50,242 nucleotides of DNA from an uncultured Bacteroides sp. (GTDB lineage: Bacteria > Bacteroidota > Bacteroidia > Bacteroidales > Bacteroidaceae). Location: NCBI GenBank assembly GCA_947074195.1, contig CAMTOS010000009.1:1-50242 (forward strand), written 5' to 3'. The first letter of the stretch is position 1. Every line of letters starts with the position of its first letter. The notes under the pieces are model-generated. The model saw only the letters and a program-made list of their open reading frames with translations, had not been told where the DNA came from and made no database searches. The translations under genes and the position numbers were made by a program. Below are positions 42,825 to 50,242 of this stretch, one piece after another.

Positions 42825-45800
42825 TTATTTTAGGCTTCGGAGGTAATCTGAAGGAGAAATTCCAAATTCATTCCGAAAATTTTGAGTGAATCTTTTAGGT
42901 GAATTAAAACCTACCGCATAAGCTATTTCTGCAATTTGCATCTGGCTTTTATCCAGAAGTTGCCGCCCTCGTTTGAGGCGGACAATCCGGATAAATTCGG
43001 CGGGGCCTTTGCCTGTGATGCACATTAATTTCTTATAGAGATGGCTGCGGCTGAGTCCCAGTGTTTCACTGAGTATTTCGACGGAAAAATTGGTATCAGT
43101 GAGGTGCTCCTCGACTACTTGAATGGCTTTTTGTATCAATTGCTCATCTAATGAGGTTATTGTTATTTCACTGGGAGAGATATCTACTTTTTGGCTGAAA
43201 TCATGGTGGCATTTCTCTGTCCATTCAATGAATTTATTAATGCGCAATTTTAGTACGTTGAAATTAAAAGGTTTGGTAATATAATCATCGGCTCCTGACT
43301 CCAAACTTTCTATTCTGGATTCTTCGGCAGTACGGGCTGTCAGCAGAATGATTGGAATATGCGACCAATGAATATTTGTTTTCATTTGCCTGCACAGTTC
43401 AGTGCCATCCATAACAGGCATCATCACATCGCTCACTACAATGTTTATATCTGTATTTTTCAGTACTTCTAATGCTTCTTGTCCATTCTCTGCTGTCAAA
43501 ACAATGTAATCGTCCGAAAGGGAGTCCGCCATAAATTCACAAAAATCTCTATTATCATCAACAAGTAATAATACCGGAGAAGCAGCAGGTTTACATTCGT
43601 TTAACCCGTCAATACAAGCCTCAGATGGTTCATCTTCGTATATAAATTCAGTTGATTCTCCCAATTCAATTATAGGAAGTGTAAATGTAAAAACTGAGCC
43701 TTGTGGTATATTGTCACTAACAAAAACTTCACCGCCATGCAAATGCACATACTCATTTACAATATGTAAACCAATGCCACTTCCGGTCTTTTCTTGCTGG
43801 TGGGGTGTTTGGTAAAAACGTTCAAAAATGGCTTCTTTTTCTGTATTATCGATTCCTTTACCTGTATCGGATATGCTTATGTTCAACTTATCTTCCTGTT
43901 TATAGACATGAATTTTAATTGCCCCTTTGCCGGGAGTGTATTTGAAGGCATTAGAAAGTAAATTGTTTATAATCTTCCGGATTTTATCAGGATCAAATGG
44001 CATTGAAACGCTCTCTATTTCACTACTGAAAGATATATCTATATAGCGGTCAATGGCATAATCCTGAAAGGAATCACACACTTCTTTTATATAACGAACA
44101 ATATCTCCGGTTTTGCAACGTAAAGTTTCTGCTCCTACATCCAGTTTACGAAAATCAAGCAATGTGTCGATTAATTCCATTAATTGTTGAGCATTCTTAT
44201 ACATTGTTTGCAGCCTTTTGTGTAAATTACCATTAGCAAATTCGTTAATCATGATTTGCAATGGGGTAATAATCAAAGTAAGTGGAGTGCGAAGATCATG
44301 GCTGATGTTGGTAAAGAATTTAAGTTTCATTTCATTCAAACGTATCTTTTGCTCATGTTCCAATTGTATAAGTTGTTGTTGTATTTTTTTGTGATTATGT
44401 TTGTGGGTACGATAAATTGCAAAAACAAGCAGAAAAATGATAAGCAGCGCATAGAGTAAAAATGCCAGTTTGGATAAATAGAAGGGTGGGGTAACTAATA
44501 TATCCAGTTCGGTTACTTCATCATTCCAAACCCCATCGCTATTGCATGCTTTAACAAGCAAACGGTAACTACCTGGGTGCAACGTAGTAAAAACCACCTT
44601 ATTTTCCGAGGTATAATACCATTGGCTGTTTAATCCTTCCAACAAGTAAGCATATTTAACCTTGTTGGCATTCAATAAATCGCCGGTAGTAAATTCTATA
44701 CTAATTAATTTATCGCTATACTCAAATTTCAGAGTGCTTGTTTGTTCCATTGGATGATCCAATAACTTACGCCCATCAAAGGGTTGATTTACTTGTATGG
44801 GGTGATTTCCTACAGTTAAACCGGTGAAAGTTACTTTAGCCAGAGGTTGGTTTTTTTCTAACATTTTATTTGGATTTACTAACGTGTAGCAATCCGTACT
44901 ACCAAGCAGAATGTTACCATTATGAAGCTTACATATTGCGTATTTATTGAAATAGTTATTTTTTAGGCCATCATTGACCGAAAAATTTCGAATAGAAAAA
45001 GATAGTTCTCCTTCTGACATTCGTTCAACTGATATGATAGAGAGACCATAACTGGTAGTTACATATATATTCTGGTGACTGTCTTCTATAATTGCCTGTA
45101 CAATATTATCACACAAACCGCTATCCTTGTCCATATAATAAAGAGAATCAGTTTTTAAGTCCCAGGCTGTAAGCCCCTGCGAATGTGCAAGCCATAATAT
45201 ATCTTTTTTATCCTTATAAATGGCAGAGATAAATACTTGTTCAAAGGACTGGGTGCCTTTGTTATTCCCCAAACAATGTTTTTGCTTACTTGTAATAATG
45301 TCTATCACGTAAAGCCCATTAGATGTACCTACGTACAATTTATCACCTTTGTCATAATGTATAATCATTGGGTATATGTTGCTGCCATTGGGTGTCTGTA
45401 CTGACACGAAGGTTTCATTGTTTGGATTAAAACATTGCAAAGTTTCCATTGAGGATCCTATCCACATATTGCCAAAACGGTCTTCGCTAAGATTCCATGC
45501 GCTATGTCCCCCCAATGCACTATTTAATAGGGTAAACTGACGTATTTTCCCATTGTCATAACAAAAAAGTCCATTCTGATAAGTTCCAATCCATATCCGT
45601 CCTTTTAGATCTTCAATAAGGGATACAATAGGATTGTTAGGAATAGGAAGCTTACGGACTTTCTCTGTATTATTTTCTTTTATAAATAAACCGTTTCCAT
45701 CTGTTCCTAACCAAATATTGCCATGCTTGTCTTCCAAAATAGCACTGATGTCCTGGCAATCCTGATATTGAACATTAGTAAATTTATGGAAATTTTCATG

Positions 45801-46832
45801 ATAATATGAAAGCCCTTGTTTATTATGACCGAGCCAAATTATTCCATTATCATCGCAATATATATGCTCTACATTATTTGAAGCTATGGAGTTCTTTAGC
45901 CATGGGTCGTTTATACAGTTAGTCAGATTCTTCTTTGCAGTATCGTAAACAAATACTCCTTTATGATCTGTACCGATCCATACATGCCCATTTTTATCAT
46001 CAAGTATAGCACGAATAAGAGTACCATGTGTATCAACGGCAGAATTTAAAAATAGTTTCTCCCAATTGTGTTCCAGATCACTCCGGTGATAGAGGATCTC
46101 TGATTTCTCTGAGAAAAGCCATAATCCTTTCCTATAGTCTACATAAATTCTATTTTTGCTTCCAGATATTTCATGTTGGATGTTTTCGGGGAGTTCTATG
46201 GGAACAAATTTTCCGGTATTTTTATTGAATTGCCAAATATCGGCCGATCTCTGAACAAGATATAAATCCTCTCCATCATCGGTTAATTCAATATCTTTTT
46301 CATCTTCAAGAACTATATTAATATTGAATGAATTTAGTTTCTTTAACCGGGTATCATAGAGTTGAATAGTTTTGCTGTTCAATATCCATATATTTCGCTT
46401 TTTATCAATGTATATTTTATAATACTGGTTATCCAACTGAATGTCAAGATTACTCAAAAAATCGGGTATATCATAAATAAAATTGTCCTTTTCGCGGTTG
46501 TATACAAAATAGTTATAACTACTATTTATCCAAATGTTTCCCAAACCATCTTCGCATATACCCCAGATATCTTGACTCCAAAATGATTTGGATTGTTCAG
46601 GTCGAACGTTGTATGTCTTAAATCCATAACCATCGTAACGGTTTAATCCGGCTTGCGTTCCTACCCATAAAAAGCCATAACTATCTTTCAGTACAGCTTT
46701 TACATTACTGTTTGAAAGACCATCATCGGTTTTTAAATGATGAAAAGAATATGAGGTCTGTCCATAGACTTGCATGGGCAGAAAGAGGATAAAATGGAAG
46801 GCGAATAATAAATTGAAGTATAGCTTCATCAT
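42825..46832 (-). CDS. Hybrid two-component regulator (HTCS) of the PUL
   Basis: 1335 residues. Signal peptide 1-24. Regulator-propeller repeats cover about 27-690 (LSNSNVKAVLKDSYGFLWVG, IWIGTDHKGVFVYD). The Y_Y_Y domain is at about 715-785 and a membrane segment at about 785-810. The kinase has FFTNISHDLRTP (His845), NLLSNAFKYTP, SDTGKGID and GSGIGLHI. The receiver has LLVDDNRDF and VVSDVMMPVMDG with phospho-Asp near 1133. The AraC-type output is C-terminal (IAEIAYAVGFNSPKRFTQNF). It senses imported glycan in the periplasm and should activate the susC promoter. Confidence 0.96.
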   Translation of the reverse strand: MMKLYFNLLFAFHFILFLPMQVYGQTSYSFHHLKTDDGLSNSNVKAVLKDSYGFLWVGTQAGLNRYDGYGFKTYNVRPEQSKSFWSQDIWGICEDGLGNIWINSSYNYFVYNREKDNFIYDIPDFLSNLDIQLDNQYYKIYIDKKRNIWILNSKTIQLYDTRLKKLNSFNINIVLEDEKDIELTDDGEDLYLVQRSADIWQFNKNTGKFVPIELPENIQHEISGSKNRIYVDYRKGLWLFSEKSEILYHRSDLEHNWEKLFLNSAVDTHGTLIRAILDDKNGHVWIGTDHKGVFVYDTAKKNLTNCINDPWLKNSIASNNVEHIYCDDNGIIWLGHNKQGLSYYHENFHKFTNVQYQDCQDISAILEDKHGNIWLGTDGNGLFIKENNTEKVRKLPIPNNPIVSLIEDLKGRIWIGTYQNGLFCYDNGKIRQFTLLNSALGGHSAWNLSEDRFGNMWIGSSMETLQCFNPNNETFVSVQTPNGSNIYPMIIHYDKGDKLYVGTSNGLYVIDIITSKQKHCLGNNKGTQSFEQVFISAIYKDKKDILWLAHSQGLTAWDLKTDSLYYMDKDSGLCDNIVQAIIEDSHQNIYVTTSYGLSIISVERMSEGELSFSIRNFSVNDGLKNNYFNKYAICKLHNGNILLGSTDCYTLVNPNKMLEKNQPLAKVTFTGLTVGNHPIQVNQPFDGRKLLDHPMEQTSTLKFEYSDKLISIEFTTGDLLNANKVKYAYLLEGLNSQWYYTSENKVVFTTLHPGSYRLLVKACNSDGVWNDEVTELDILVTPPFYLSKLAFLLYALLIIFLLVFAIYRTHKHNHKKIQQQLIQLEHEQKIRLNEMKLKFFTNISHDLRTPLTLIITPLQIMINEFANGNLHKRLQTMYKNAQQLMELIDTLLDFRKLDVGAETLRCKTGDIVRYIKEVCDSFQDYAIDRYIDISFSSEIESVSMPFDPDKIRKIINNLLSNAFKYTPGKGAIKIHVYKQEDKLNISISDTGKGIDNTEKEAIFERFYQTPHQQEKTGSGIGLHIVNEYVHLHGGEVFVSDNIPQGSVFTFTLPIIELGESTEFIYEDEPSEACIDGLNECKPAASPVLLLVDDNRDFCEFMADSLSDDYIVLTAENGQEALEVLKNTDINIVVSDVMMPVMDGTELCRQMKTNIHWSHIPIILLTARTAEESRIESLESGADDYITKPFNFNVLKLRINKFIEWTEKCHHDFSQKVDISPSEITITSLDEQLIQKAIQVVEEHLTDTNFSVEILSETLGLSRSHLYKKLMCITGKGPAEFIRIVRLKRGRQLLDKSQMQIAEIAYAVGFNSPKRFTQNFRNEFGISPSDYLRSLK

Positions 46833-47084
46833 AAATCATTTGATTTGAAATTATAATATGCTAAGATACAGATATTTTTTTGAGCGAGATTATTATTTGC
46901 GAGGTATAAAAGCCTGTTATGTGTTTGATTAAGGTATCTGATGTTGCATTAGAGTTTAATTGAAAATGAGATCTACTGTTCCACGAATATCTGTACTTGA
47001 CGATCCAATCATAGCTTTGAACTTTCCGGATTCTGTGCTATTCATGTTTTATTGATGTCATCGTAAAACAAAAGCATGTCTTTA
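46833..47084. other. Upstream region of the HTCS gene
   Basis: 250 bp with no gene. It holds the presumed HTCS promoter (an imperfect TATCTTAG box lies near 46860-46867 on the minus strand). I see no strong terminator between it and the hypothetical gene ending at 47085. Confidence 0.4.
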
Positions 47085-47477
47085 TTAATGGTGAAATTTA
47101 CCATCCTTTCTTCCCCTGATATATCCAACTACAGATTTGTGGGTTTTCAGACCTCTTAAAGACGTAGAGTTATTGTTGGTTACTGCATTTATGATAAGAT
47201 CTTGCTTCTTTTCAATGTTCAGCAATATAGAGTTACATGAGTTAACAGCATCAACTACAGAATCCATCTTCATTTCAAGAATTAAGTTATAACATACAGT
47301 ATCTGTTCGCAGTTCATCTGCCCATAATTTTAATAATTCATTACTTTTAATAGCGTCTGTTTTTTTAAAGTATTTGCACAATTCACCTAAGTAGGCGAAC
47401 CGGCGTGAAGACAAACTTCTACGAACGCCATCATTTTGACACCATTTTTCGAGTGCACGCTGATAGCTGTCATCCAT
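47085..47477 (-). CDS. Hypothetical protein
   Basis: 130 residues, basic, no signal peptide. A helical body (RRFAYLGELCKYFKKTDAIKSNELLKLWADEL) is followed by a coiled-coil-like segment (SVVDAVNSCNSILLNIEKKQDLIINAV) and a basic tail (GYIRGRKDGKFHH). It overlaps a possible 34-codon ORF upstream. I recognise no family, and the link to the neighbouring PUL or ATPase is unclear. Confidence 0.5.
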   Translation of the reverse strand: MDDSYQRALEKWCQNDGVRRSLSSRRFAYLGELCKYFKKTDAIKSNELLKLWADELRTDTVCYNLILEMKMDSVVDAVNSCNSILLNIEKKQDLIINAVTNNNSTSLRGLKTHKSVVGYIRGRKDGKFHH

Positions 47478-47574
47478 ATGTTTTTGATCTTTTTTCCTCC
47501 TTTAGAAGCTCTGGCACACTGCCAGCTATATATGAAATAATGAAATTCAAAATAAAATCGTCAATTTCCATCAT
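47470..47574 (-). CDS. Possible 34-residue ORF upstream of 47085 gene
   Basis: ATG 47572-47574 to TGA 47470-47472, overlapping the next gene's ATG by 8 bp. The product has a hydrophobic core (FILNFIISYIAGSV) and a charged end (LLKEEKRSKTYG). AAAGGAGGAAAA within it could serve as ribosome-binding sequence for the 47477 start. A coding role is only suggested by the overlap. Confidence 0.3.
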   Translation of the reverse strand: MMEIDDFILNFIISYIAGSVPELLKEEKRSKTYG

Positions 47575-47773
47575 ATTTTGTATCTTATATTTTTGAGGTT
47601 ATATTAACATGCTGATAAAGTTAACATTAGCTATCACACAATTTTTATTTTAAGACGTAACAATTACATTCTTTACTGAAAACGAAACAATTACAAGATC
47701 TTTTCAAACTGCCTCTTGATATAAAGAAGAATTAGAAAAGCCATTTTTTCATATTTCTACCTTGTTTTTACGT

Positions 47774-49147
47774 TCATATGATTGAATGCATCATCGAAAC
47801 AGCATACAGCGGACAGATACAAATATGGCGAATAGCACCATTGGCTTCATTATCAATATAATCAAAAGCACCAAAGTTCTCTAATGAGCACCGGACAGCT
47901 TTCGTGAGTTCCTTTTCGCGCATAAACAACCACAAGCTTTTCATTCCACCTTGTATTCCCGCCTTTACTTCTATTGGTAATACAGTTTGTATATGGTTTG
48001 TAAGATAGTCTATTTCCGCCTGTGAATTCTTGGCTTGTCGTAACCAATAAAACAAATCGTGACGAATATTCGGACTCTGATAGCGTAACATTTCGAGACC
48101 GGCTATTAATTCGGCCATTGGACCTTTGTTTATTAAATCTGTCGCACTGCTTGTGAGAATATGCGTTGTAATTTGTGTGGTATCACCAATCGTCATATTA
48201 AGCAAACGAAGCATCAAACCTGTATCAATGAGCAACATCTTTCGGTAAGAATTATCAGCTTCACTACCCAGTGGTAGCCCATTTGCATCGGTGCGCGTTA
48301 CAGGTATGAGAATACCTGCAAGTATCAACATTTCAAGAGCTTTCTTTATTTCGTCGGTCTTGTAACCTCCACCAACTTGAGAATAAACGTATTTTTGTGT
48401 AACCTGAACTGCAGCACTGCGCATTGTGAAACGAAGAAGCATAGGATCGACTTTCTTTCTATATTTAGGAAAATCATCTTCATAGCCTATAATAATATCA
48501 TCTTGTACTTCCTGGCACTGTAGGAAGTCATGCGTATCAACCCATTTACTTACAACTTCGGGCATGCCCCCAACGAGCATATAGGCACGCAGCAACTTAA
48601 CCAGTTTATCGTGGAGGGGTTCGGATATTGGATTAACAGGCGAAGCTTGATTACGGACTTCTATAAGCAGATGCTCACCATTAGCCTTGAGAAATTCATC
48701 AAATGTCATAGGAGACATAAACATGGAATGAATACGCCCTACACCGAAAGTCGGTAATTCCTCTAACGCAAACTCTAAGAGTGAACCTGCTGCAATAACG
48801 TGAAGACCGGGCATATCTTCCTTAAAGAAACGAAGCGACATAATAGCTTCAGGGCATGCCTGTATCTCATCGAGAAATAACAATGTTTTACCTACTTTAA
48901 TGAACTTACCACACATAGCAGCTATTTGGGGAATTATTTGAGTAACGTCAAGATTCCCTTGGAACAGAACCTTATACTCTGGCTGCTTCTCAAAGTTTAT
49001 TTCCACATAACTTTCAAACTGTTTGCTAAGATGGCGTACTGCCGTTGACTTTCCTACCTGGCGTGCGCCACGCAACAATACGGGTTTGCGAATATCGCGT
49101 GATGCCCACTCGGACAAATAGTTATCTATAATTCTTTCGTAATACAT
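47774..49147 (-). CDS. AAA-type ATPase with DUF4143
   Basis: 457 residues. Walker A GARQVGKST at 27-35, Walker B TLLFLDEIQACP near 88-99, and the sensor-like AAGSLLEFAL. The C-terminal DUF4143 nuclease-like region (about 205-430) has YMLVGGMPEVVSKW, DTGLMLRLL and LFYWLRQAKNSQAEIDYL, where E-D-Y and IEVKAG match the PD-(D/E)xK-like core. The family is widespread in gut Bacteroidetes, and its role is unproven (possibly defence or genome maintenance). It has its own promoter at 49172. Confidence 0.9.
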   Translation of the reverse strand: MYYERIIDNYLSEWASRDIRKPVLLRGARQVGKSTAVRHLSKQFESYVEINFEKQPEYKVLFQGNLDVTQIIPQIAAMCGKFIKVGKTLLFLDEIQACPEAIMSLRFFKEDMPGLHVIAAGSLLEFALEELPTFGVGRIHSMFMSPMTFDEFLKANGEHLLIEVRNQASPVNPISEPLHDKLVKLLRAYMLVGGMPEVVSKWVDTHDFLQCQEVQDDIIIGYEDDFPKYRKKVDPMLLRFTMRSAAVQVTQKYVYSQVGGGYKTDEIKKALEMLILAGILIPVTRTDANGLPLGSEADNSYRKMLLIDTGLMLRLLNMTIGDTTQITTHILTSSATDLINKGPMAELIAGLEMLRYQSPNIRHDLFYWLRQAKNSQAEIDYLTNHIQTVLPIEVKAGIQGGMKSLWLFMREKELTKAVRCSLENFGAFDYIDNEANGAIRHICICPLYAVSMMHSII

Positions 49148-49171
49148 CCTAATTTGTTTTGATTATAGGAG

Positions 49172-49243
49172 CAAAGTTAGATAAAAAAAATAATATCCAA
49201 AGAAATAAATCATCCGAAACAAGAAATATCCAAAGAAATAAAT
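49172..49243 (-). promoter_or_regulatory. Promoter with 33-bp tandem repeat
   Basis: TAACTTTG on the minus strand (plus 49172-49179) is the -7 box, 25 bp before the ATPase ATG. Its -33 TTTG (49198-49201) lies in a 19-bp sequence (49192-49210) repeated exactly at 49225-49243. The second copy would place another TTTG 33 bp upstream. Confidence 0.5.
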
Positions 49244-49694
49244 TTTCAAATATTGGTTTTTTCCAAAGTAAAATACGGATAACAGCCTAAAGTCAGAAAT
49301 ATCTTAGCGCAACTTAACCCTCAAAACTATCTTTCGTGAATTTTAATCCATTACCCAAGATTTTTGACCTTCCAATTTATTGAATTCCAATGCATCTGAT
49401 TTTCGTGTTGCCTAGAAACGTTTTGTAGGACACATGTCTCACTTTTAATATACTGCTGTAAACCAGTATGTTTCAAAATCAGAGAGTGAATACAAATTGC
49501 CAATAATGCCGAAATTCCGTCCCGAAATTCTGGAAATTCCAATCCAACAAACCTCATTTATCCGATTACTAAAATGTCGGATAAAATGAAGCATTAACAG
49601 TATTTTCTTGGGGAACTAAGTGCCTCTTCGTATATCTTATCTACTAAAGAAAGCTAGACAAACGAACTCTCTCAAAACAATTTAATGGATCACT
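49244..49694. other. Non-coding region
   Basis: 450 bp with only short, compositionally poor frames on either strand. No repeat or RNA was recognised until the palindrome at 49695. Confidence 0.4.
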
Positions 49695-49741
49695 AGTGCA
49701 GAGTGCAAGCCTTTATATATAAAGGGCTCGCACTCTGCACT
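49695..49741. repeat. 47-bp near-perfect palindrome
   Basis: AGTGCAGAGTGC (49695-49706) is the exact reverse complement of 49730-49741. Inside are AGCC/GGCT and the palindrome TTTATATATAAA (49712-49723), leaving one mismatch and one extra G. There is no T-run. It could be a strong hairpin RNA, a site for a dimeric protein, or the end of a lost small element. Confidence 0.7.
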
Positions 49742-49890
49742 GGGCTTGGACTACAGAAAAAAGATAAATCATTAATTTACAGAACATTTGGTTATTAGAC
49801 CAAAAAAATGTATTTTCGAACCTGAAAAGAAAAGATGAGAAGTAATATTCTCCATTCTGAGAGACATCTATAACAAAAGTGAGCTTTATA

Positions 49891-50100
49891 GCCATTTGGT
49901 GTCCAAAGTTTATTGACAATTTGTAATGCATTAGAAATAAGCCGATTATACGCATGGTTCATATTCCAGCTGGATCACTTAAAACATCGCTAAAAAAATG
50001 GAATTTATGTCCATTTGATGTCCACAGCTTGATATAACCTTGTAAAACGCTAAGAATAAGCCGATTACACATACGGTTCATATTCCAGGCGGATCACTTA
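49891..50100 (+). repeat. Two 91-bp direct repeats, 120-bp period
   Basis: 49891-49982 and 50011-50100 both begin CCATTTG(G/A)TGTCC and end GGTTCATATTCCA then GGATCACTTA, with ATAAGCCGATTA in the middle. The first differs from the second by scattered substitutions. No coding pattern is maintained. They precede a terminator, so both may be in one plus-strand transcript. Confidence 0.65.
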
Positions 50101-50102
50101 AG

Positions 50103-50139
50103 AAAAGGCTCTGATAATCGATGATTGTCAGAGCCTTTT
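50103..50139 (+). terminator. Rho-independent terminator
   Basis: AAAAGGCTCTGA (50103-50114) pairs with TCAGAGCCTTTT (50128-50139), a 12-bp stem followed by more T. It clearly ends a plus-strand transcript even though no gene lies within 950 bp upstream on that strand, which suggests a non-coding RNA. Confidence 0.75.
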
Positions 50140-50228
50140 TTATTGGCATAAACTTCACCGCTTTTTATTATTTACACTACACATAGTGGATCATACTGAA
50201 ATCCTGAGGGGAAATAATATAGTTTATT

Positions 50229-50236
50229 TATCTTTG
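50229..50236 (+). promoter_or_regulatory. -7 box at the right edge
   Basis: TATCTTTG fits TAnnTTTG on the plus strand, 6 bp from the end of the window. It probably drives a gene beyond the window. Confidence 0.4.
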
Positions 50237-50242
50237 CCTGAA

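Noticed and set aside
49891..50100. tRNA-like reading of GGTTCATATTCC in the repeats
   Set aside because: No acceptor stem, anticodon arm or CCA end can be formed around it.
1..50242. CRISPR array, rRNA or tRNA genes
   Set aside because: No regularly spaced repeat series or recognisable RNA gene was seen in reading both strands. A dedicated search was not possible.

Overview
The window looks like chromosome or assembled-contig DNA from a gut Bacteroidales organism (Bacteroides, Phocaeicola or Parabacteroides type). The evidence is a SusC/SusD pair under a hybrid two-component regulator, Bacteroidales-only domains (DUF4099, DUF3945, RteC), a Bacteroides-type MobV relaxase, and repeated TAnnTTTG -7 promoter boxes. 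Bases 1-53 are Illumina index-adapter sequence, so the left end is a contig end and the first biological base is about 54. No rRNA, tRNA, CRISPR array or intact transposase was seen.

Region 1 (about 54-26,800) is a mobile or plasmid-derived module. It has a ParB-like gene and small overlapping genes, two of which carry single in-frame stops (441-3108). Next is a 9.8 kb co-directional operon of unknown function (5020-14794): DUF4099 and DUF3945-type proteins, a bacterial PH-domain membrane protein, two paralogous secreted helical proteins, two membrane proteins, a degenerate M23 protein split at an A9 run, and a fused glucosaminidase plus M23 peptidase without a signal peptide. A secreted M23 peptidase (4115-4756) diverges from it, and an OmpA-type protein (16261-17694) shares its upstream 14-bp motif. 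A mobilisation/replication block follows: MobV relaxase with an oriT-like dyad, a winged-helix protein, small hypothetical genes, a resolvase-fold protein without catalytic residues, SSB preceded by a hairpin array, a Toprim-ATPase primase/helicase and two HTH regulators. No integrase is visible, so the left boundary probably lies outside the window.

Region 2 (about 26,800-28,800) is a gene graveyard. It holds a piece of GH31 alpha-xylosidase/glucosidase fused to a piece of RteC, and a truncated GH43 copy colinear with the larger GH43 gene 2577 bp away. A 551-bp tract of the two copies appears identical and includes a shared TGA stop.

Region 3 (28,896-46,832) is a polysaccharide utilisation locus entirely on the minus strand. 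In transcription order it is HTCS regulator, SusC, SusD, surface glycan-binding lipoprotein, GH5 endoglucanase lipoprotein, GH43, GH43+CBM6, a third GH43 broken by TGA, and a DUF1593 protein. GH5, several GH43s and a GH31 remnant suggest an arabinosylated hemicellulose, most likely xyloglucan, as substrate. This is an inference from gene content.

Region 4 (47,085-50,242) holds a hypothetical gene, a DUF4143 AAA-type ATPase, and about 1.1 kb of non-coding DNA with a 47-bp palindrome, two 120-bp-period repeats and a strong terminator.

The most unusual material is the 5-15 kb operon (a possible envelope-spanning system that shares a repeated small domain), the hairpin array upstream of ssb, and five in-frame stops in otherwise open frames.
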